A stretch of 64,000 bases of DNA from positions 1 through 64,000 of the forward strand of contig NW_027473842.1 of NCBI RefSeq assembly GCF_050947335.1. The letters are read 5' to 3'. Source of the DNA: Megachile rotundata. Its lineage: Eukaryota > Arthropoda > Insecta > Hymenoptera > Megachilidae. The position numbers and the translations under genes were made by a program. The notes under the pieces were generated by a model. That model made no database searches. It saw nothing but the letters and a program-made list of their open reading frames with translations, and was not told the DNA's origin. Shown here one piece after another: positions 29,881-45,401 of this stretch. Position 1 is the first letter of the stretch; the number at the start of each line of letters is the position of its first letter.

Positions 29881-31457
29881 CAGATATGATCGATAGAACT
29901 ACAATTACTATACTCATTACTCTTATTATTATCAATCTAACTCATATTATTAGCCATATTATGCTTATATGATCGATAGAATGAGAATTACTATACTCAC
30001 TACTCTTAGTATTATCACTCTAACTCATAATATTAGCCTTATTATGCTTATATGATCGATAGAACGACAACTACTGTACTTATTATTCTTATTTTTATCA
30101 ACCCAACTCATATTATTCGCCATATTATGCTTAAATGATCGATAGAACGACAATTACTATACTTATTACTCTTATTATTATGAATCTAACTCTTATTATT
30201 AGCCATATTATGCTTATATGATTGATAGAACGAGAATTACTATACTCACTACTCTTAGTATTATCAATTTAAATCATATTATTAGCCATATTATGCTTAT
30301 ATGATCGATAGAACGACAATTACTATACTCACTACTCTTAGTATTATCAATCTAACTCATATTATTAGCCATATTATGCTTATATTATCGATAGAACGAC
30401 AATTACTATACATATTACTGTTATTATTATCAATCTAACTCATATTATTAGCCATATTATGCTTATATGATCGATAGAACGACAATTACTATACATATTA
30501 TTCTTATTTTTATCAAACCAACTCATATTATTCGCCATATTATGCTTAAATGATCGATAGAACGAGAATTACTATACTCACTACTCTTAGTATTATCAAT
30601 CTAACTCATATTATTAGCCATATTATGGTTATATTATCGATAGAACGACAATTACTATACTTATTACTGTTATTATTATCAATCTAACTCATATTATTAG
30701 CCATATTATGCTTATATGATCGATAGAACGAGAATTACTATACTCATTACTCTTATTATTATCAATCTAACTCATATTATTAGCCATATTATGGTTATAT
30801 TATCGATAGAACGACAATTACTATACTTATTACTGTTATTATTATCAATCTAACTCATATTATTAGCCATATTATGCTTATATGATCGATAGAACGAGAA
30901 TTACTATACTCATTACTCTTATTATTATCAATCTAACTCATATTATTAGCCATATTATGGTTATATTATCGATAGAACGACAATTACTATACTTATTACT
31001 GTTATTATTATCAATCTAACTCATATTATTAGCCATATTATGCTTAAATGATCGATAGAACTACAATTACTATACTCATTACTCTTATTATTATCAATCT
31101 AACTCATATTATTAGCCATATTATGCTTATATGATCGATAGAACGAGAATTACTATACTCACTACTCTTAGTATTATCAATCTAACTCATATTATTAGCC
31201 ATATTATGCAGATATGATCGATAGAGCTACAATTACTATACTCATTACTCTTATTATTATCAATCTAACTCATATTATTAGCCATATTATGCTTATATGA
31301 TCGATAGAACGAGAATTACTATACTCACTACTCTTAGTATTATCAATCTAACTCATATTATTAGCCATATTATGCAGATATGATCGATAGAGCTACAATT
31401 ACTATACTCATTACTCTTATTATTATCAATCTAACTCATATTATTAGCCATATTATG
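29839..31457 (+). repeat. B-type block (about 19.5 monomers)
   Basis: B-type monomers with gaactacaatt, gaatgagaatt, cataatattagcctt, aactactgtac, attattcgcc and ttatattatcgatag. A four-fold alternation of gaacgagaatt monomers with ggttatattatcg monomers (about 30,600-31,020) forms a short 166 bp dimer run. The block ends with two copies of a cagatatgatcg monomer carrying gagctacaatt. Much of its left part recurs at 37,890-38,760 and 40,060-40,920. Confidence 0.85.
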
Positions 31458-33366
31458 CTTATATGATCGATAGAACGACAATTACTATACTTATTACACT
31501 CACTATTATGAATCTAACTCATATTATTAACCGTATTATGCAGATATGATCAATAGAACGACAATTACTATACTCATTACTCTTATTATTATCAATCTAA
31601 CTCATATTATTAGCCATATTATCCTTATATGATCGATAGAACGACAATTACTATACTTATTACTCGTATTATTATCAACCTAACTCATATTATTAGCCAT
31701 ATTATGCTTATAAGATCGATAGAACGACAATTACTATACTTATTACACTCACTATTATCAAATTAACTCATATTATTAACCATATTATGGCGATATGATC
31801 GATAGAACGACAATTACTATACTTATTACTCTAATTATTATCAATCTAACTCATATTATTAGTCATATTATGCTTATATGATCGATAGAACGACAATTAC
31901 TATACTTATTACTCTTATTATTATCAATCTAACTCAGATTATTAGCCATATTATGGAGATATGATCGATAGAACGACAATTACTATACTCATTACTCTTA
32001 TTATTACCAATCTAACTCATATTATCAGCCATATTATGCTTATATGATCGATAGAACGACAATTACTATACTTATTACACTCACTATTATCAATCTAACT
32101 CATATTATTAACCATATGATGCATATATGATCGATAGAACGACAATTACTATACTTATTACACTCACTATTATCAATCTAACTCATATTATTAGCCATAT
32201 TATGCTTATATGATCGATAGAACGACAATTACTATACTTATTACACTCACTATTATCAATCTAACTCATATTATTAACCATATGATGCATATATGATCGA
32301 TAGAACGACAATTACTATACTTATTACACTCACTATTATCAATCTAACTCATATTAGTAGCCATATTATGCTAAAATGATCGATAGAACGACAATTACTA
32401 TACTTATTACACTCACTATTATCAATCTAACTCATATTATTAACCATATTATGGAGATATGATCGATAGAACGACAATTACTATACTCATTACTCTTATT
32501 ATTACCAATCTGACTCATATTATTAGCCATATTATGCTTATATGACCGATAGTACGACAATTACTATACTCATTACTCTTATTATTATCAATCTAACTCA
32601 TATTATTAGCCATATTATGTTTATATGATAGATAGTACGAGAATTACTATACTCATTACTCTTATTATTACCAATCTAACTCATATTATCAGCCATATTA
32701 TGCTTATATGATCGATAGAACGACAATTACTATACTTATTACACTCACTATTATCAATCTAACTCATATTATTAACCATATGATGCATATATGATCGATA
32801 GAACGACAATTACTATACTTATTACACTCACTATTATCAATCTAACTCATATTATTAGCCATATTATGCTTATATGATCGATAGAACGCCAATTCCTATA
32901 CTTATTAGACTCACTATTATCAATCTAACTCATATTATTGACCATATTATGCAGATATCATCGATAGAACGACAATTACTATACTTAATACTCTTATTAT
33001 TATCAATATAACTCATATTATTAGCCATATTATGCTTATATGATCAATAGAACGACAATTACTATACTTATTACGCTCACTATTATTAATCTAACTCATA
33101 TTATTAACCATATTATGGAGATATGATCGATAGAACGACAATTACTATACTTATTACTCTAATTATTATCAATCTTACTCATATTATTAGCCATATTATG
33201 CTTATATGATCGATAGAACGACAATTACTATACTTATTACACTCACTATTATCAATCTAACTCATATTATTAACCGTATTATGCAGATATGATCGATAGA
33301 ACGACAATTACTATATTCATTACTCTTATTATTATCAATCTAACTCATATTATTAGCCATATTATG
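31458..33366 (+). repeat. A-type island inside the B region (23 monomers)
   Basis: This is the duplicate of the last 23 A-type monomers of the left domain (23,407-25,315). It carries gatcaatag, cttataagatcgatag, actcagatt, two or more atgatgcatatatg monomers and gctaaaatgatcg. Its right edge at 33,366/33,367 is the same abrupt A-to-B change as at 25,315/25,316, so this junction is present twice. Confidence 0.88.
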
Positions 33367-36022
33367 CTTATATGATCGAGAGAACGACAATTACTATACT
33401 TATTACTCTTATTATTATCAATCTAACTCATATTATTAGCCATATTATGCTTATATGATCGATAGAACGAGAATTACTATACTCATTACTCTTATTATTA
33501 TCAATCTAACTCATATTATTAGCCATATTATGGTTATATTATCGATAGAACGACAATTACTATACTTATTACTGTTATTATTATCAATCTAACTCATATT
33601 ATTAGCCATATTATGCTTATATGATCGATAGAACGACAATTACTATACTTATTATTCTTATTTTTATCAAACCAACTCATATTATTCGCCATATTATGCT
33701 TAAATGATCGATAGAACGAGAATTACTATACTCACTACTCTTAGTATTATCAATCTAACTCATATTATTAGCCATATTATGGTTATATTATCGATAGAGC
33801 TACAATTACTATACTCATTACTCTTATTATTATCAATCTAACTCATGTTATTAGCCATATTATGCTTATATGATCGATAGAACGACAACTACTGTACTTA
33901 TTATACTTATTTTTATCAACCCAACTCATATTATTCGCCATATTATGCTTAAATGATCGATAGAACGACAAGTACTGTACTTATTACTCTTATTATTATC
34001 AATCTAACTCATATTATTAGCCATATTATGGTTATATTATCGATAGAACGACAATTACTATACTTATTTCTGTTATTATTATCAATCTAACTCATATTAT
34101 TAGCCATATTATGCTTAAATGATCGATAGAACTACAATTACTATACTCATTACTCTTATTATTATCAATCTAACTCATATTATTAGCCATATTATGCTTA
34201 TATGATCGATAGAATGAGAATTACTATACTCACTACTCTTAGTATTATCACTCTAACTCATATTATTAGCCATATTATGCTTATATGATCGAGAGAACGA
34301 CAATTACTATACTTATTACTCTTATTATTATCAATCTAACTCATATTATTAGCCATATTATGCTTATATGATCGATAGAACGAGAATTACTATACTCATT
34401 ACTCTTATTATTATCAATCTAACTCATATTATTAACCACATTATGCTTATATGATCGATAGAACGACAATTACTATACTCACTACTCTTAGTATTATGAA
34501 TCTAACTCATATTATTAGCCATATTATGCAGATATGATCGATAGAACTACAATTACTATACTTATTACTCTTATTGTTATGAATCTAACTCATAGTATTA
34601 ACCATATTATGCAGATATGATCGATAGAACTACAATTACTATACTCATTACTCTTATTATTATCAATCTAACTCATATTATTAGCCATATTATGCTTATA
34701 TGATCGATAGAACGACAACTACTGTACTTATTATACTTATTTTTATCAACCCAACTCATATTATTCGCTATATTATGCTTAAATGATCGATAGAACGACA
34801 ATTACTGTATTTATGACTCTTATTATTATCAATCTAACTCATATTATTAGCCATATTATGGTTATATTATCGATAGAACGACAATTACTATACTTATTTC
34901 TGTTATTATTATCAATCTAACTCATATTATTAGCCATATTATGCTTAAATGATCGATAGAACTACAATTACTATACTCATTACTCTTATTATTATCAATC
35001 TAACTCATATTATTAGCCATATTATGCTTATATGATCGATAGAATGAGAATTACTATACTCACTACTCTTAGTATTATCACTCTAACTCACATTATTAGC
35101 CATATTATGCTTATATGATCGAGAGAACGACAATTACTATACTTATTACTCTTATTATTATCAATCTAACTCATATTATTAGCCATATTATGCTTATATG
35201 ATCGATAGAACGAGAATTACGATACTCATTACTCTTATTATTATCAATCTAACTCATATTATTAGCCATATTATGGTTATATTATCGATAGAACGACAAT
35301 TACTATACTTATTACTGTTATTATTATCAATCTAACTCATATTATTAGCCATATTATGCTTAAATGATCGATAGAACAACAATTACTATACTCATTACTC
35401 TTATTATTATCAATCTAACTCATATTATTAGCCATATTATGCTTATATGATCGATAGAACGACAATTACTATACTCACTACTCTTAGTATTATCAATCTA
35501 ACTCATATTATTAGCCATATTATGCAGATATGATCGATAGAGCTACAATTACTATACTCATTACTCTTATTATTATCAATCTAACTCATATTATTAGCCA
35601 TATTATGCTTATATGATCGATAGAACGACAACTACTGTACTTATTATTCTTATTTTTATCAACCCAACTCATATTATTCGCCATATTATGCTTAAATGAT
35701 CGATAGAACGACAATTACTGTACTTATTACTCTTATTATTATCAATCTAACTCATATTATTAGCCATATTATGCTTAAATGATCGATAGAACTACAATTA
35801 CTATACTCATTACTCTTAGTATCATCAATCTAACTCATATTATTAGCCATATTATGCTTATATTATCGATAGAACCACAATTACTATACTTATTACTGTT
35901 ATTATTATCAATCTAACTCATATTATTAACCATATTATGCAGATATGATCGATAGAACTACAATTACGATACTCATTACTCTTATTATTATCAATCTAAC
36001 TCATATTATTAGCCATATTATG
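33367..36022 (+). repeat. B-type block, 32 monomers (duplicate)
   Basis: This is the duplicate of 25,316-27,971 at an offset of 8,051 bp. It keeps the same variant order from gatcgagagaacg at the left to the cagatatgatcg monomer with gaactacaattacgatac at the right. Confidence 0.88.
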
Positions 36023-37889
36023 CTTATATGATCGATAGAACGACAATTACTAGACTTATTACACTCACTATTATCAATCTAACTCATATGATTAACCGTA
36101 TTATGCAGATATGATCGATAGAACGACAATTACTATACTCATTACTCTTATTATTATCAATCTAACTCATATTATTAGCCATATTATCCTTATATGATCG
36201 ACAAAACGACAATTACTATACTTACTACTCTTATTATTATCAACCAAACTCATATTATTAGCCATATTATGCTTATATGATCGATAGAACGACAATTACT
36301 ATACTTATTACACTCACTATTATCAATCTAACTCATATTATTAACCATATTATGCAGATATCATCGATAGAACGACAATCACTATACATATTACTCATAT
36401 TATTATCAATCTAACTCATATTAGTAGCCATATTATGGTTATATGATCGATAGAACGACTATTACTATACTCAATACTCTTATTATTATCAATCTAACTC
36501 ATATTAGTAGCTATATTATGCTAATATGATCGATAGAACGACAATTACTATACTTATTATACTCACTATTATCAGTCTAACTCATATTATTAACCATATT
36601 ATGGAGATATGATCGATAGAACGACAATTACTATACTTATTACTCTTATTATTATCAATCTTACTCATATTGTTAGCCATATTATGCTTATATCACCGAT
36701 AGTACGAGAATTACTATACTCATTACTCTTATTATTATCAATCTAACTCATATTATCAGCCATATTATGCTTATATGATCGATAGAACGACAATTACTAT
36801 ACTTATTACACTCACTATTATCATTCTAACTCATATTATTAACCATATTATGCAGATATCATCGATAGTGCGACAATTACTATACTTAATACTCTTATTA
36901 TTATCAATATAACTCATATTATTAGCCATATTATGCTTATATGATCAATAGAACGACAATTACTATACTTATTACGCTCACTATTATTAATCTAACTCAT
37001 ATTATTAACCATATTATGGAGATATGATCGATAGAACGACAATTACTATACTTATTACTCTAATTATTATCAATCTTACTCATATTATTAGCCATATTAT
37101 GCTTATATGATCGATAGAACGACAATTACTATACTTATTACACTCACTATTATCAATCTAACTCATATTATTAACCGTATTATGCAGATATGATCGATAG
37201 AACGACAATTACTATACTCATTACTCTTATTATTATCAATCTAACTCATATTATTAGCCATATTATGCTTATATGATCGATAGAACGACAATTACTATAC
37301 TTATTACACTCACTATTATGAATCTAACTCATATTATTAACCGTATTATGCAGATATGATCAATAGAACGACAATTACTATACTCATTACTCTTATTATT
37401 ATCAATCTAACTCATATTATTAGCCATATTATCCTTATATGATCGATAGAACGACAATTACTATACATATTACTCTTATTATTATCAATGTAACTCATAT
37501 TATTAGCCATATTATGCTTATAAGATCGATAGAACGACAATTACTATACTTATTACACTCACTATTATCAAATTAACTCATATTATTAACCATATTATGG
37601 CGATATGATCGATAGAACGACAATTACTATACTTATTACTCTAATTATTATCAATCTAACTCATATTATTAGTCATATTATGCTTATATGATCGATAGAA
37701 CGACAATTACTATACTTATTACTCTTATTATTATCAATCTAACTCAGATTATTAGCCATATTATGCTTATATCACCGATAGTACGAGAATTACTATACTC
37801 ATTACTCTTATTATTAGCAATCTAACTCATATTAGTAGCCATATTATGCTAAAATGATCGATAGAACGACAATTACTATACTTATTACA
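36023..37889 (+). repeat. A-type island (duplicate, about 22.5 monomers)
   Basis: This is the duplicate of the A island at 27,972-29,838 and includes the private base change in tactagactt. It differs at T36512 (tagctatattatg versus tagccatattatg) and A36246 (caaccaaactc versus caacctaactc). It ends in the same hybrid monomer (37,849-37,931). Confidence 0.87.
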
Positions 37890-38760
37890 CTTATTGTTAT
37901 GAATCTAACTCATAGTATTAACCATATTATGCAGATATGATCGATAGAACTACAATTACTATACTCATTACTCTTATTATTATCAATCTAACTCATATTA
38001 TTAGCCATATTATGCTTATATGATCGATAGAATGAGAATTACTATACTCACTACTCTTAGTATTATCACTCTAACTCATAATATTAGCCTTATTATGCTT
38101 ATATGATCGATAGAACGACAACTACTGTACTTATTATTCTTATTTTTATCAACCCAACTCATATTATTCGCCATATTATGCTTAAATGATCGATAGAACG
38201 ACAATTACTATACTTATTACTCTTATTATTATGAATCTAACTCTTATTATTAGCCATATTATGCTTATATGATTGATAGAACGAGAATTACTATACTCAC
38301 TACTCTTAGTATTATCAATTTAAATCATATTATTAGCCATATTATGCTTATATGATCGATAGAACGACAATTACTATACTCACTACTCTTAGTATTATCA
38401 ATCTAACTCATATTATTAGCCATATTATGCTTATATTATCGATAGAACGACAATTACTATACATATTACTGTTATTATTATCAATCTAACTCATATTATT
38501 AGCCATATTATGCTTATATGATCGATAGAACGACAATTACTATACATATTATTCTTATTTTTATCAAACCAACTCATATTATTCGCCATATTATGCTTAA
38601 ATGATCGATAGAACGAGAATTACTATACTCACTACTCTTAGTATTATCAATCTAACTCATATTATTAGCCATATTATGGTTATATTATCGATAGAACGAC
38701 AATTACTATACTTATTACTGTTATTATTATCAATCTAACTCATATTATTAGCCATATTAT
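37890..38760 (+). repeat. B-type segment repeated at about 40,050-40,920
   Basis: The stretch starting with cttattgttatgaatc and catagtattaacc recurs at an offset of 2,158 bp (26 monomers). Both copies continue through gaatgagaatt, cataatattagcctt, aactactgtac, a gattgatagaacg monomer and tacatattactgtt. Differences include ttaaatcatatt versus ctaaatcatatt and tacatatta versus tacatgtta near 40,623. Related but shorter versions occur at 29,840 (within the 8,051 bp duplication) and at about 43,700. Confidence 0.8.
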
Positions 38761-41700
38761 GCTTATATGATCGATAGAACGAGAATTACTATACTCATTA
38801 CTCTTATTATTATCAATCTAACTCATATTATTAGCCATATTATGGTTATATTATCGATAGAACGACAATTACTATACTTATTACTGTTATTATTATCAAT
38901 CTAACTCATATTATTAGCCATATTATGCTTATATGATCGATAGAACGAGAATTACTATACTCATTACTCTTATTATTATCAATCTAACTCATATTATTAG
39001 CCATATTATGGTTATATTATCGATAGAACGACAATTACTATACTTATTACTGTTATTATTATCAATCTAACTCATATTATTAGCCATATTATGCTTAAAT
39101 GATCGATAGAACTACAATTACTATACTCATTACTCTTATTATTATCAATCTAACTCATATTATTAGCCATATTATGCTTATATGATCGATAGAACGAGAA
39201 TTACTATACTCACTACTCTTAGTATTATCAATCTAACTCATATTATTAGCCATATTATGCAGATATGATCGATAGAGCTACAATTACTATACTCATTACT
39301 CTTATTATTATCAATCTAACTCATATTATTAGCCATATTATGCTTATATGATCGATAGAACGAGAATTACTATACTCACTACTCTTAGTATTATCAATCT
39401 AACTCATATTATTAGCCATATTATGCAGATATGATCGATAGAGCTACAATTACTATACTCATTACTCTTATTATTATCAATCTAACTCATATTATTAGCC
39501 ATATTATGCTTATATGATCGATAGAACGACAACTACTGTACTTATTATTCTTTTTTTTATCAACCCAACTCATATTATTCGCCATATTATGCTTAAATGA
39601 TCGATAGAACGACAATTACTGTACTTATTACTCTTATTATTATCAATCTAACTCATATTATTAGCCATATTATGCTTAAATGATCGATAGAACTACAATT
39701 ACTATACTCATTACTCTTAGTATTATCAATCTAACTCATATTATTAGCCATATTATGCTTATATTATCGATAGAACCACAATTACTATACTTATTACTGT
39801 TATTATTATCAATCTAACTCATATTATTAGCCATATTATGCTTATATGATCGATAGAATGAGAATTACTATACTCACTACTCTTAGTATTATCACTCTAA
39901 CTCATATTATTAGCCATATTATGCTTATATGATCGAGAGAACGACAATTACTATACATATTACTCTTATTATTATCAATGTAACTCATATTATTAGCCAT
40001 ATTATGCTTATATGATCGATAGAACGACAATTACTATACTTATTACTCTTATTGTTATGAATCTAACTCATAGTATTAACCATATTATGCAGATATGATC
40101 GATAGAACTACAATTACTATACTCATTACTCTTATTATTATCAATCTAACTCATATTATTAGCCATATTATGCTTATATGATCGATAGAATGAGAATTAC
40201 TATACTCACTACTCTTAGTATTATCACTCTAACTCATAATATTAGCCTTATTATGCTTATATGATCGATAGAACGACAACTACTGTACTTATTATTCTTA
40301 TTTTTATCAACCCAACTCATATTATTCGCCATATTATGCTTAAATGATCGATAGAACGACAATTACTATACTTATTACTCTTATTATTATGAATCTAACT
40401 CTTATTATTAGCCATATTATGCTTATATGATTGATAGAACGAGAATTACTATACTCACTACTCTTAGTATTATCAATCTAAATCATATTATTAGCCATAT
40501 TATGCTTATATGATCGATAGAACGACAATTACTATACTCACTACTCTTAGTATTATCAATCTAACTCATATTATTAGCCATATTATGCTTATATTATCGA
40601 TAGAACGACAATTACTATACATGTTACTGTTATTATTATCAATCTAACTCATATTATTAGCCATATTATGCTTATATGATCGATAGAACGACAATTACTA
40701 TACATATTATTCTTATTTTTATCAAACCAACTCATATTATTCGCCATATTATGCTTAAATGATCGATAGAACGAGAATTACTATACTCACTACTCTTAGT
40801 ATTATCAATCTAACTCATATTATTAGCCATATTATGGTTATATTATCGATAGAACGACAATTACTATACTTATTACTGTTATTATTATCAATCTAACTCA
40901 TATTATTAGCCATATTATGCTTATATGATCGATAGAATGAGAATTACTATACTCACTACTCTTAGTATTATCACTCTAACTCATATTATTAGCCATATTA
41001 TGCTTATATGATCGAGAGAACGACAATTACTATACTTATTACTCTTATTATTATCAATCTAACTCATATTATTAGCCATATTATGCTTATATGATCGATA
41101 GAACGAGAATTACTATACTCATTACTCTTATTATTCTCAATCTAACTCATATTATTAGCCATATTATGGTTATATTATAGATAGAACGACAATTACTATA
41201 CTTATTACTGTTATTATTATCAATCTAACTCATATTATTAGCCATATTATGCTTAAATGATCGATAGAACTACAATTACTATACTCATTACTCTTATTAT
41301 TATCAATCTAACTCGTATTATTAGCCATATTATGCTTATATGATCGATAGAACGAGAATTACTATACTCACTACTCTTAGTATTATCAATCTAACTCATA
41401 TTATTAGCCATATTATGCTTATATGATCGAGAGAACGACAATTACTATACTTATTACTCTTATTATTATCAATCTAACTCATATTATTAGCCATATTATG
41501 CTTAAATGATCGATAGAACTACAATTACTATACTCATTACTCTTATTATTATCAATCTAACTCATATTATTAGCCATATTATGCTTATATGATCGATAGA
41601 ACGAGAATTACTATACTCACTACTCTTAGTATTATCAATCTAACTCATATTATTAGCCATATTATGCAGATATGATCGATAGAGCTACAATTACTATACT

Positions 41701-44700
41701 CATTACCCTTATTATTATCAATCTAACTCATATTATTAGCCATATTATGCTTATATGATCGATAGAACGACAACTACTGTACTTATTATACTTATTTTTA
41801 TCAACCCAACTCATATTATTCGCCATATTATGCTTAAATGATCGATAGAACGACAATTACTGTACTTATTACTCTTATTATTATCAATCTAACTCATATT
41901 ATTAGCCATATTATGGTTATATTATCGATAGAACGACAATTACTATACTTATTTCTGTTATTATTATCAATCTAACTCATATTATTAGCCATATTATGCT
42001 TAAATGATCGATAGAACTACAATTACTATACTCATTACTCTTATTATTATCAATCTAACTCATATTATTAGCCATATTATGCTTATATGATCGATAGAAC
42101 GACAATTACTATACTCATTACTCTTATTATTATCAATCTAACTCATATTATTAGCCATATTCTGCTTATATGATCGATAGAACGACAACTACTGTACTTA
42201 TTATTCTTATTTTTATCAACCCAACTCATATTATTCGCCATATTATGCTTAAATGATCGATAGAACGACAATTACTGTACTTATTACTCTTATTATTATC
42301 AATCTAACTCATATTGATAGGCATATTATGCTTAAATGATCGATAGAACTACAATTACTATACTCATTACTCTTAGTATCATCAATCTAACTCATATTAT
42401 TAGCCATATTATGCTTATATTATCGATAGAACCACAATTACTATACTTATTACTGTTATTATTATCAATCTAACTCATATTATTAACCATATTATGCAGA
42501 TATGATCGATAGAACTACAATTACGATACTCATTACTCTTATTATTATCAATCTAACTCATATTATTAGCCATATTATGCTTATATGATCGATAGAACGA
42601 CAACTACTGTACTTATTATTCTTATTTTTATCAACCCAACTCATATTATTCGCCATATTATGCTTAAATGATCGATAGAACGACAATTACTGTACTTATT
42701 ACTCTTATTATTATCAATCTAACTCATATTATTAGCCATATTATGCTTAAATGATCGATAGAACTACAATTACTATACTCATTACTCTTAGTATTATCAA
42801 TCTAACTCATATTATTAGCCATATTATGCTTATATTATCGATAGAACCACAATTACTATACTTATTACTGTTATTATTATCAATCTAACTCATATTATTA
42901 GCCATATTATGCAGATATGATCGATAGAACTACAATTACTATACTCATTACTCTTATTATTATCAATCTAACTCATATTATTAGCCATATTATGCTTATA
43001 TGATCGATAGAACGACAATTACTATACTTATTACTCTTATTATTATCAATCTAACTCATATTATTAGCCATATTATTCTTATATGATCGATAGAACGACA
43101 ATTACTCTACTTATTACTCTTATTATTATCAATCTAACTCATATTATTAACCACATTATGCTTATATGATCGATAGAACGACAATTACTATACTCACTAC
43201 TCTTAGTATTATGAATCTAACTCATATTATTAGCCATATTATGCAGATATGATCGATAGAACTACAATTACTATACTCATTACTCTTATTATTATCAATC
43301 TAACTCATATTATTAGCCATATTATGCTTATATGATCGATAGAACGACAATTACTATACTCACTACTCTTAGTATTATCAATCTAACTCATATTATTAGC
43401 CATATTATGCTTATATTATCGATAGAACCACAATTACTATACTTACTACTGTTATTATTATCAATCTAACTCATATTATTAGCCATATTATGCTTATATG
43501 ATCGATAGAATGAGAATTACTATACTCACTACTCTTAGTATTATCACTCTAACTCATATTATTAGCCATATTATGCTTATATGATCGAGAGAACGACAAT
43601 TACTATACATATTACTCTTATTATTATCAATGCAACTCATATTATTAGCCATATTATGCTTATATGATCGATAGAACGACAATTACTATACTTATTACTC
43701 TTATTGTTATGAATCTAACTCATAGTATTAACCATATTATGCAGATATGATCGATAGAACTACAATTACTATACTCATTACTCTTATTATTATCAATCTA
43801 ACTCATATTATTAGCCATATTATGCTTACATGATCGATAGAATGAGAATTACTATACTCACTACTCTTAGTATTATCACTCTAACTCATAATATTAGCCT
43901 TATTATGCTTATATGATCGATAGAACGACAACTACTGTACTTATTATTCTTATTTTTATCAACCCAACTCATATTATTCGCCATATTATGCTTAAATGAT
44001 CGATAGAACGACAATTACTATACTCACTACTCTTAGTATTATCAATCTAACTCATATTATTAGCCATATTATGCTTATATTATCGATAGAACGACAATTA
44101 CTATACATATTACTGTTATTATTATCAATCTAACTCATATTATTAGCCATATTATGCTTATATGATCGATAGAACGACAATTACTCTACTTATTATTCTT
44201 ATTTTTATCAAACCAACTCATATTATTCGCCATATTATGCTTAAATGATCGATAGAACGAGAATTACTATACTCACTACTCTTAGTATTATCAATCTAAC
44301 TCATATTATTAGCCATATTATGGTTATATTATCGATAGAACGACAATTACTATACTTATTACTGTTATTATTATCAATCTAACTCATATTATTAGCCATA
44401 TTATGCTTAAATGATCGATAGAACTACAATTACTATACTCATTACTCTTATTATTATCAATCTAACTCATATTATTAGCCATATTATGCTTATATGATCG
44501 ATAGAATGAGAATTACTATACTCACTACTCTTAGTATTATCACTCTAACTCATATTATTAGCCATATTATGCTTATATGATCGAGAGAACGACAATTACT
44601 ATACTTATTACTCTTATTATTATCAATCTAACTCATATTATTAGCCATATTATGCTTATATGATCGATAGAATGAGAATTACTATACTCACTACTCTTAG

Positions 44701-45401
44701 TATTATCACTCTAACTCATATTATTAGCCATATTATGCTTATATGATGGAGAGAACGACAATTACTATACTTATTACTCTTATTATTATCAATCTAACTC
44801 ATATTATTAGCCATATTATGCTTATATGATCGATAGAACGAGAATTACTATACTCATTACTCTTATTATTATCAATCTAACTCATTTTATTAGCCATATT
44901 ATGCTTATATGATCGATAGAACGAGAATTACTATACTCACTACTCTTAGTATTATCAATCTAACTCATATTATTAGCCATATTATGCAGATATGATCGAT
45001 AGAGCTACAATTACTATACTCATTACTCTTATTATTATCAATCTAACTCATATTATTAGCCATATTATGCTTATATGATCGATAGAACGACAACTACTGT
45101 ACTTATTATTCTTATTTTTATCAACCCAACTCATATTATTCGCCATATTATGCTTAAATGATCGATAGAACGACAATTACTGTACTTATTACTCTTATTA
45201 TTATCAATCTAACTCATATTATTAGCCATATTATGCTTAAATGATCGATAGAACAACAATTACTATACTCATTACTCTTAGTATTATCAATCTAACTCAT
45301 ATTATTAGCCATGTTATGCTTATATTATCGATAGAACCACAATTACTATACTTATTACTGTTATTATTATCAATCTAACTCATATTATTAGCCATATTAT
45401 G

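Larger units (their letters stand above)
23407..31457 (+). repeat. 8,051 bp tandem segmental duplication, copy 1 (97 monomers)
   Basis: This is the largest duplication seen. The segment recurs immediately downstream at an offset of 8,051 bp (97 x 83). It contains 23 A-type monomers (23,407-25,315), a B block (25,316-27,971), an A block (27,972-29,838) and a B block to 31,457. Shared rare marks include gatcgagagaacg (25,325 and 33,376), catgttattagcc, ctgtatttatgactc, tactagacttatt (about 28,000 and 36,051) and a hybrid monomer at 29,798. The differences found are few, for example T28195 versus A36246 and C28461 versus T36512. The left breakpoint lies within 31,395-31,458 as judged from the second copy. 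Confidence 0.92.
31458..39508 (+). repeat. 8,051 bp tandem segmental duplication, copy 2 (97 monomers)
   Basis: This is the second copy of the 97-monomer unit, beginning with the A-type monomer that contains tattatgaatctaac and gatcaatag in the next monomer. It repeats the A-B-A-B order of copy 1. The copies separate near 39,535, where gacaactactgtac here corresponds to gacaattactatac at 31,484, the start of copy 2 itself. The high similarity over 8 kb points to a recent duplication or to an assembly error, and read support would decide between these. Confidence 0.92.

Noticed and set aside
39541..39570. Long T run as a possible polymerase III terminator or breakpoint
   Set aside because: It is one substitution in the usual cttatttttatc tract of this monomer kind (ttttttttatc), with no gene upstream and no change in length.
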